A stretch of 64,000 bases of DNA, from NCBI RefSeq assembly GCF_039538765.1, contig NZ_BAABCJ010000002.1, positions 682,001-746,000 of the forward strand, given 5' to 3'. The notes beneath the pieces are model-generated. The model had not been told where the DNA came from. It ran no database searches and saw nothing but the letters and a program-made list of their open reading frames with translations. Shown piece after piece: positions 59,175 to 64,000 of this stretch. Positions within the stretch are counted from its first letter, which is position 1. The number at the start of each line of letters is the position of its first letter. The translations under genes and the position numbers were made by a program. Source of the DNA: Zhihengliuella alba (GTDB lineage Bacteria; Actinomycetota; Actinomycetes; Actinomycetales; Micrococcaceae).

Positions 59175-61867
59175 CGGGCACCCCCGGCCGGGGAGCCCAC
59201 GGGGATGGTGGCGCCGAGCGGCACGGGGCCGGCCGGGCGCTTCTGGCCGCGCTCCTCGACGTACTCGAGGCTCTGGTCCGCCTGGCCCGGCGCGTTCACG
59301 AAGGAGCGGAACCGGCGCAGCCGCTCGGGGTCCTTCAGGGTGGCGGCCCACTCGTCCTCGTAGTTCGCGACGTGGCGCTCCATGGCGGCCTCCAGCTCCG
59401 CGCCCAGTCCCAGCGAGTCCTTCACCACCACGTCGTGCACGTGGTCGACGCCGCCGTCGAGCTCGTCCATCCAGTGCGCGGTGCGCTGCAGACGGTCGGC
59501 GGTGCGGATGTAGTACATGAAGAAGCGGTCGATGTAGCGGACCAGGGTGGCGTCGTCGAGGTCCTGGGCGAGCAGCTTGGCGTGGGCGGGGTTCGCGCCG
59601 CCGTTGCCGCCCACGTACAGGTTCCAGCCGTCGGAGGTGGCGACGACGCCGACGTCCTTGCCGCGGGCCTCCGCGCACTCCCGGGCGCAGCCGGAGACGC
59701 CCATCTTCAGCTTGTGCGGCGAGCGCAGGCCCCGGTAACGCAGCTCCAGCCCGATCGCCATGGAGACCGAGTCCTGCACGCCGTAGCGGCACCAGGACGA
59801 GCCCACGCAGCCCTTCACCGTGCGCAGCGACTTGCCGTACGCCTGCCCCGATTCGAACCCGGCGTCGACGAGCTCCTTCCAGATGTCCGGCAGCTGCTCC
59901 AGGCGCGCGCCGAACATGTCGATCCGCAGGCCGCCGGTGAGCTTGGTGTAGAGCCCGTACCGCTGGGCGACGGAGGCGATGACGCCGAGCTTCTCCGGGG
60001 TGATCTCGCCGCCGGGGATGCGCGGGACCACCGAGTACGTGCCGTCCTTCTGCATGTTCGCCAGCGCCCGGTCGTTGGTGTCCTGCAGTCCGCCCAGGTC
60101 TCCGTCGAGCGGGTAGGCGTTGTGCTGGGAGGCGAGGATGTTGGCGATGGACGGCTTGCAGATGTCGCAGCCGTCGCCGGTGCCGAAGCGCTCCATGACG
60201 GCCTCGTAGCTGGTCAGCCCGGCGATGCGGACGGCCTCGAACAGCTCGGCGCGGGAGAAGGCGATGTGCTCGCACATCGCCCGGGAGACCTCGACCCCGG
60301 ACTTGACGAGCTCCTGCTCCAGGAGCTTCTTCAGCATGGGCACGCAGGACCCGCACTGGGTGCCCGCCCGGGTGCACGTCTTGAGGCCGGCGAGCTCGCG
60401 GACCGGCTCGCTGCCCTCGCAGGTGCCGCAGCCGCCGACCGCGTCGCGGATCGCGCCGGCCGTGACGTTGTTGCAGGAGCAGAGCGTCGCGTCGTCCGGC
60501 AGCTCGGTCTCGGGCGCCGCGCCGCCGCCGGCGGCGGAGAGGTATGCGCCCGGCTCGGCCGGCAGTTCCCGGCCCAGGAGCGGGCGCAGGGACGTGTAGG
60601 GGGCGGCGTCGCCGACGAAGATGCCGCCGAGCAGCGTGCGGGCGTCGTCGCTCACCACCACCTTCTGGTAGACACCGCGGGCCGGGTCCGCGTAGACGAC
60701 CTCCAGCGCGCCCTCGGCCTTGGCGAAGGCGTCGCCGAAGCTGGCCACGTCCACGCCGGAGAGCTTCAGCTTGGTGGCGGTGTCGAAGCCGGCGAACGTG
60801 GCCTCGCCGCCGTGGATGCGGTCCGCGACGATCTCCGCCATGGTGTTGGCCGGGGCCACCAGGCCGATGCAGAACCCGCCGAAGTTCGCGACCTCGCCGG
60901 CGGCCCAGACGTGCGGAACGTCGGTCGCGCAGGTCTCGTCGATGACGACGCCGCCGCGGGGCCCCATCCGGAACACCGGGCTGTAGTCCTCGGCCGGCTC
61001 CTGGTCCGTCCCGACGAGCTCGTCGACGCTCTTCCCGGCGGCCGCAGCGGCGGCCTCGCGGGACCGCCCGTTGATCTGGCGGATGAGCTCGTCGCGGGGA
61101 CGGACACCGATGGACACGATCACCAGGTCCGCGTCGATGACGCGGCCGTCGGCCATCTCCACGCCGGTCACCCGCGTCTCGCCGTCGACGTCCTCCGTGA
61201 GGACCTTCGAGGGGAAGACGCCGCTGTGGACCTCGAGGCCCTTGTCCGCGATGAGGCGGCCCATGGCCTGGCCGGCGCCCTCGTCGAGCTGCGTGCCCAT
61301 GAGCCACTGGCCGCCGTCGATCACGACCGGCCGGGCACCGAGCGACTGGACGCCCGCCGCGGCCTCGAGCCCCAGCAGGCCGCCGCCGATCGTCACGGCG
61401 GTGACCGTGCGCCCGTAGGCCTCCGTCAGCTCGGCGATCCTCCGATTGATCGTCCACACGTCCTCGAGGTAGCGGTAGACGTGCGTGTGCTCGTTGCCGG
61501 GGATCGGCAGCGTCGCGGCGTTGGAGCCCGTGGCGAGGACCAGCTCGTCGTAGGCGAACCGGCGGCCGTCCGCGGCCACGGCCTCGCGGGTGTCCAGATC
61601 CAGGTCGACCACCCGGGTGCCGGTGACCAGCTCGATCCCCTCGCGCCGCCAGAGCGCGGCATCCCCGAGCGTCAGGTCGACGTCCCGGCTCGTCAGCGCC
61701 TTGGACAGCGCCACCCGGTCGTAGGGGGTGTGCGGCTCCTCGGTGAGGACCGTGACCTGGAAGCCGTCGAGTCCCCGCGCCGCCATCGCGTCGGTGAACC
61801 GGTGCGCGGCCGGGCCGCCTCCGACGACGACGATGCGGCGGTTCTCCGTGCTGCTGGGGTTGGTCAT
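59171..61867 (-). CDS. nirB: NAD(P)H-dependent assimilatory nitrite reductase, large subunit
   Basis: An 898-residue NirB. The N-terminal FAD/NAD(P)H module starts IVVVGGGPAAHRF and has VTIGGGLLGLEAA. A [2Fe-2S] BFD-type module follows, with C463 and C465 in LCSCNNVTAG, then GGCGTC and GTQCGSC. The C-terminal sirohaem/[4Fe-4S] half has the four Cys C687, C693 (GCVGSSWC) and C727, C731 (GCAREC). It reduces nitrite to ammonium. ATG 61867 removes a 46-codon extension without coding bias. Order nirB-cobA-nnaR with overlapping stops; nirD lies on the other strand. Confidence 0.95.
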   Translation of the reverse strand: MTNPSSTENRRIVVVGGGPAAHRFTDAMAARGLDGFQVTVLTEEPHTPYDRVALSKALTSRDVDLTLGDAALWRREGIELVTGTRVVDLDLDTREAVAADGRRFAYDELVLATGSNAATLPIPGNEHTHVYRYLEDVWTINRRIAELTEAYGRTVTAVTIGGGLLGLEAAAGVQSLGARPVVIDGGQWLMGTQLDEGAGQAMGRLIADKGLEVHSGVFPSKVLTEDVDGETRVTGVEMADGRVIDADLVIVSIGVRPRDELIRQINGRSREAAAAAAGKSVDELVGTDQEPAEDYSPVFRMGPRGGVVIDETCATDVPHVWAAGEVANFGGFCIGLVAPANTMAEIVADRIHGGEATFAGFDTATKLKLSGVDVASFGDAFAKAEGALEVVYADPARGVYQKVVVSDDARTLLGGIFVGDAAPYTSLRPLLGRELPAEPGAYLSAAGGGAAPETELPDDATLCSCNNVTAGAIRDAVGGCGTCEGSEPVRELAGLKTCTRAGTQCGSCVPMLKKLLEQELVKSGVEVSRAMCEHIAFSRAELFEAVRIAGLTSYEAVMERFGTGDGCDICKPSIANILASQHNAYPLDGDLGGLQDTNDRALANMQKDGTYSVVPRIPGGEITPEKLGVIASVAQRYGLYTKLTGGLRIDMFGARLEQLPDIWKELVDAGFESGQAYGKSLRTVKGCVGSSWCRYGVQDSVSMAIGLELRYRGLRSPHKLKMGVSGCARECAEARGKDVGVVATSDGWNLYVGGNGGANPAHAKLLAQDLDDATLVRYIDRFFMYYIRTADRLQRTAHWMDELDGGVDHVHDVVVKDSLGLGAELEAAMERHVANYEDEWAATLKDPERLRRFRSFVNAPGQADQSLEYVEERGQKRPAGPVPLGATIPVGSPAGGAR

Positions 61868-62306
61868 GGCTGCCTCACTCGGTAGTTGGTGCACCCGGCC
61901 CGCCGCCGACCGGGTGGCGGTCGGCGTTCGGCGGGCCCGCTCTGCGTGCGGTCTCGATAACGAATGTAGGGATCTGGATTTGCCCGGCAGTTGCTGGGGT
62001 GTCACGCCATAGAAACATCTTTTCTGTTTCGCCCATGAGACGGAGTGAGAAGGACGAAACCTGACCGAAACGCTGCGTCATGCCCGGCAACACAGGGCTG
62101 GACCTGCCTCGAGTGAGCGGCCGGCGGGCGGCGCCGGCGGCTCACAGTGGCCGGCGGCCGAGCGTGAGGCAGCGTTTACACCCCAGTGACGGCCCCCGGG
62201 GCCCGGCCGTAACAAGGGCTTCCTAGGCTTCTCGGCACGGTCGCTGATGAAACCGCCCCGGAGGCAACCGCCCCGGGGACGCCAGCAGAGTGAAGAGGAG
62301 TGGACC
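61868..62306. other. 439-bp divergent nirB/nirD control region
   Basis: No gene is seen on either strand. GlnR-like boxes lie at 62001-62071. A minus-strand -10 candidate TACATT lies near 61965 for nirB. Part is AT-richer than the genome average. An inverted repeat GAAACA-N7-TGTTTC (62012-62030) overlaps the first GlnR box. Confidence 0.6.
62001..62071 (+). promoter_or_regulatory. phased GlnR-like boxes upstream of nirB and nirD
   Basis: GTCAC-N6-GAAAC (62001-62016) matches the actinobacterial GlnR box gTnAc-n6-GaAAc exactly. A second set, GTGAG-N6-GAAAC-N6-GAAAC (62045-62071), starts exactly 44 bp later, so all elements fall on one 11-bp phase. The boxes lie upstream of the putative nirB -10, an activator position. 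GlnR with NnaR is the likely control. Confidence 0.68.
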
Positions 62307-62726
62307 ATGACGATCCTGCTCGATGAGAACGCAGCCGCCGGCGGCACCGCTGTCACCGCCGTCGAGACCGGGGCGGAGTGGCTCGATGCCTGCCGCGTCG
62401 AGGACCTCGCCCCCGGGTGGGGCGAGGCGGCCTGGCTGAACGGCCGCCAGGTGGCGCTGTTCCGCTTCCCGGACGGCAGCGTCCACGCCACGGACCAGCG
62501 CTGCCCGGCGACCGGCGCCCGCGTCATGTCCCGCGGGATCGTGGGCGGCCGGATCGTGGAGGGCCGGCCGGTCCGCACCGTCGCCAGCCCGCTGCACAAG
62601 GAGGTGTACCGGTTGGACACGGGCGAGTGCCTGAACGCCGACGGCGGGGAGGGCGGCTCCGTCCCCCGGTTGGAGATCTTCCCGGTCCGCCTCGAGGCCG
62701 GCCGCGTCCGCGTGGAGGTGTCCTGA
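62307..62726 (+). CDS. nirD: nitrite reductase small subunit
   Basis: A 139-residue Rieske-like beta protein. The family block RFPDGSVHATDQRCPATGARVMSRGIVGG and VASPLHKEVYRLDTGECLN is clear. As in other NirD proteins, the Rieske Cys/His ligand set is incomplete, so it is probably structural rather than redox-active. ATG 62307 follows GAAGAGGAG. It is divergent from nirB, although the two subunits form one enzyme and are normally neighbours on one strand. It is followed 1 bp later by the chelatase gene. Confidence 0.88.
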   Translation: MTILLDENAAAGGTAVTAVETGAEWLDACRVEDLAPGWGEAAWLNGRQVALFRFPDGSVHATDQRCPATGARVMSRGIVGGRIVEGRPVRTVASPLHKEVYRLDTGECLNADGGEGGSVPRLEIFPVRLEAGRVRVEVS

Positions 62727-62727
62727 C

Positions 62728-63540
62728 ATGGGCACCCTCCTCATCGACGGCGCGCAGGACCATGCCCTCCCCGCCCCCGGGTCGCCCTCCGCGACCCAGG
62801 CCTGGACCGGCTGGGTGCCCAGCGTGGGGACCGGCACCCTGGTGGCGGCGTCCCACGGCACCTCCAGCCCGGCCGGGCAGCGCGCCATCCGCGCCCTGGT
62901 GGACGCCGTGGCCGCCGCCCGCCCCGCACTGCGGGTGGAGGAGGCGTTCGTGGACGTCCAGACCCCCGGGGTGCCGCAGGTCCTCGCCCAGGCGGGCGAC
63001 GAGTCGCGGATCGTCCCCCTGCTGCTCTCCAGCGGCTACCACACCCGTCACGACCTGGCCGAGGCCGCGCGCACGGTCCGCGCGGCGACCACCGCCCGCG
63101 CCCTGGGGCCCGACCCCCGCCTGGCGGCTGTCCTCCTGCGCCGGCTCGCCGAGGCCGGACTCCGCCGCGACGACCACGTGGTGCTCGCGTGCGCCGGCTC
63201 CACCGACGAGCGCGGCGTGGCGGAGTGCCGGGCCACGGCCGCCCTGCTCGCGGAGCGGATCGGCCGGCGCGTCGAGACCGCGTTCGTCTCCGCGGCGGAG
63301 CCGTCGGTCGAGCACGCCGTGCGCACCGCCGTCGCCCGCCGGGAGGGCGGGTGGTTCTCACGACGGCGGCCGCGGAGGGGGCGCGTGGTGGTCTCGACCT
63401 ATCTCCTGGCCCCGGGGCACTTCGCGGCCCGGGTGGCTGCCTGCGGCGCCGACGTGGTGGCCCAGCCCCTCCTCGTCCCCGGGCGCCCCGTGCCGCAGGA
63501 GCTCGTGGAGATCGTCCTGGAACGCTACGACCAGCCGTAG
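62728..63540 (+). CDS. sirohydrochlorin chelatase, CbiX family
   Basis: A 270-residue protein with two CbiX-like repeats. The first has LVAASHGTSSPAG with the likely catalytic H43 and SSGYHTRHDLAEAA; the second half has LACAGSTDERGVAE and VVSTYLLAPGHFAARVAACG. It should insert Fe2+ into sirohydrochlorin to make siroheme for NirB. The N-terminal ~35 residues are an extension. ATG 62728 follows GGAGGTG and is 1 bp after the nirD stop, so the two are cotranscribed. With cobA on the other strand, this supplies the nitrite reductase cofactor. Confidence 0.84.
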   Translation: MGTLLIDGAQDHALPAPGSPSATQAWTGWVPSVGTGTLVAASHGTSSPAGQRAIRALVDAVAAARPALRVEEAFVDVQTPGVPQVLAQAGDESRIVPLLLSSGYHTRHDLAEAARTVRAATTARALGPDPRLAAVLLRRLAEAGLRRDDHVVLACAGSTDERGVAECRATAALLAERIGRRVETAFVSAAEPSVEHAVRTAVARREGGWFSRRRPRRGRVVVSTYLLAPGHFAARVAACGADVVAQPLLVPGRPVPQELVEIVLERYDQP

Positions 63541-63701
63541 TGGGCCGGTGCCACGGCACGGGACTCCGGCGGACCGGGGCGGCAGGGTGCGGCAGCCCGC
63601 CGTGATGGCCCGCCGTCGCGGCCCGAGAAGCGCCGCCGGGGGCCCGGATTATGCTCTGAGCATGCCGGGGGTACCCAAGCGCGGATTAATCGCGTAGGCT
63701 C

Positions 63702-63845
63702 TTACTCGTAGTAGTCGTAGTTCTTCACGCAGTATTTGCAGTGCCATGTTCCTGACGGGGCTGGACCGTTGTAAGTCGCGGCGAATTTTCCGCATCTACA
63801 ATTTGGCCACGAAACTGTGGCCTTATCCCAGGCGCTCCGGCGCAA
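63702..63845 (-). CDS. possible small zinc-ribbon-like protein (47 aa), antisense to the csp leader
   Basis: A 47-codon frame from TTG at 63845 reads SAWDKATVSWPNCRCGKF, then AATYNGPAPSG, then TWHCKYCVKNYDYYE and a stop. It has CxC and CxxC pairs about 20 residues apart, as in zinc ribbons, and an aromatic/acidic end like many small phage or regulatory proteins. Codon GC is low for this genome. There is no good start or Shine-Dalgarno upstream (an in-frame stop lies 12 codons earlier than the Leu start region allows), and it overlaps the cold-shock leader. It may be a remnant or a real small ORF; not a recognised family. Confidence 0.3.
   Translation of the reverse strand: MRRSAWDKATVSWPNCRCGKFAATYNGPAPSGTWHCKYCVKNYDYYE
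63805..63822 (+). promoter_or_regulatory. hairpin in the cold-shock 5' leader
   Basis: GGCCAC (63805-63810), loop GAAACT, GTGGCC (63817-63822), followed by TTAT. A TACAAT box (63797-63802) lies just before. It may be a leader stem controlling cold-shock mRNA stability or a weak terminator. Confidence 0.4.
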
Positions 63846-63865
63846 CGTCTCGAAAGGACATCATC

Positions 63866-64000
63866 ATGGCAACAGGTACCGTTAAGTGGTTCAACCCGGA
63901 AAAGGGCTTCGGCTTCATCGCTCCCGAGGACGGCTCGGCTGACGTGTTCGCACACTACTCCGCCATCCAGTCCAACGGCTTCCGCTCGCTCGAAGAGGGC
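63866..64000 (+). CDS. cold-shock protein, CspA family (3' end outside window)
   Basis: The first 45 codons of a CspA-like protein. MATGTVKWFNPEKGFGFIAP carries RNP1 (KGFGFI, residues 13-18), and VFAHYSAI carries RNP2. These are the nucleic-acid-binding motifs of the OB-fold. It should act as an RNA chaperone. ATG 63866 follows GAAAGGA. Codon use is typical for a highly expressed gene. The window ends inside it, before the last beta strand. Confidence 0.93.
   Translation, partial: MATGTVKWFNPEKGFGFIAPEDGSADVFAHYSAIQSNGFRSLEEG

Larger units (their letters stand above)
63541..63865. other. 325-bp region between chelatase and cold-shock genes
   Basis: It contains a possible 11-codon leaderless mini-ORF (63662-63697, MPGVPKRGLIA), the antisense zinc-ribbon ORF (63702-63845) and the cold-shock 5' leader. 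GC content drops to roughly half in 63690-63830, far below the surroundings. Confidence 0.5.

Noticed and set aside
59048..61885. A 945-codon plus-strand frame.
   Set aside because: Antisense to nirB, whose Cys motifs and FAD motifs are unambiguous.
1..64000. tRNA, rRNA, insertion sequences, integrase or attachment sites, prophage genes and toxin-antitoxin pairs.
   Set aside because: None were found by inspection; the accessory sugar region has no flanking mobile-element signature that I could see.

Overview
The window is 64 kb of a very GC-rich actinobacterial chromosome, probably from Micrococcales/Micrococcaceae. Support for this: strong third-position GC bias, GTGA/ATGA-coupled operons, a DUF664/DinB protein, an NnaR-type HemD-regulator fusion, GlnR-like boxes at nitrite reductase, and several promoters whose -10 box lies only 6-8 nt from the start codon (leaderless mRNAs). 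No rRNA, tRNA, insertion sequence, prophage or CRISPR array was seen.

Layout. 1-3.2 kb: a translationally coupled operon (PhzF fragment, DHA2-type MFS exporter, TetR regulator, DinB-like protein). 3.3-12.5 kb: acyl-CoA dehydrogenase, a tiny acidic protein, aldo/keto reductase, TPM-domain protein, AI-2E-family permease, YdeI-family protein, DUF305 lipoprotein and a secreted LVIVD protein. Two related hairpin elements at 4.7 and 5.3 kb could act as attenuators. 12.6-18.2 kb: a complete aldarate module (galactarate/talarate dehydratase, GntR, LysR, KdgD, alpha-ketoglutarate semialdehyde dehydrogenase) leading to 2-oxoglutarate.

18.3-45 kb: a large accessory carbohydrate region. It holds two LacI regulators, three paralogous ABC sugar-binding lipoproteins, one permease pair, no ATPase, a DUF2264 protein, two TIM-barrel isomerase/epimerases, two Gfo/Idh/MocA dehydrogenases plus a third fused to a DUF6807 domain, a DUF993 aldolase-like protein, an M24 relative lacking metal ligands, an FAD monooxygenase, an NAD-dependent epimerase, an enolase-superfamily dehydratase, glycerate kinase and a Tat-exported amidohydrolase. 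A 14-bp LacI-type operator, GGAA-N-N-CG-N-N-TTCC, recurs at four promoters (20.9, 22.4, 28.0 and 41.0 kb). It ties the dispersed binding proteins, permeases and catabolic operon into one likely regulon. The substrate is not identifiable from sequence; an unusual glycoside or sugar acid is the best guess.

45.2-56.9 kb: mostly housekeeping and stress genes (short-chain fatty acid transporter, S4 RNA-binding protein, ferritin, DUF6153/DUF305 pair, CPA2 antiporter, Tex, TetR plus MFS exporter, DUF1697). 56.8-63.5 kb: nitrite assimilation, with nirB-cobA-nnaR on the minus strand diverging from nirD-sirohydrochlorin chelatase on the plus strand across a 439-bp gap with helically phased GlnR-like boxes. 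The right edge holds a cold-shock gene cut by the window end and, antisense to its leader, a lower-GC stretch that could encode a 47-residue zinc-ribbon peptide.
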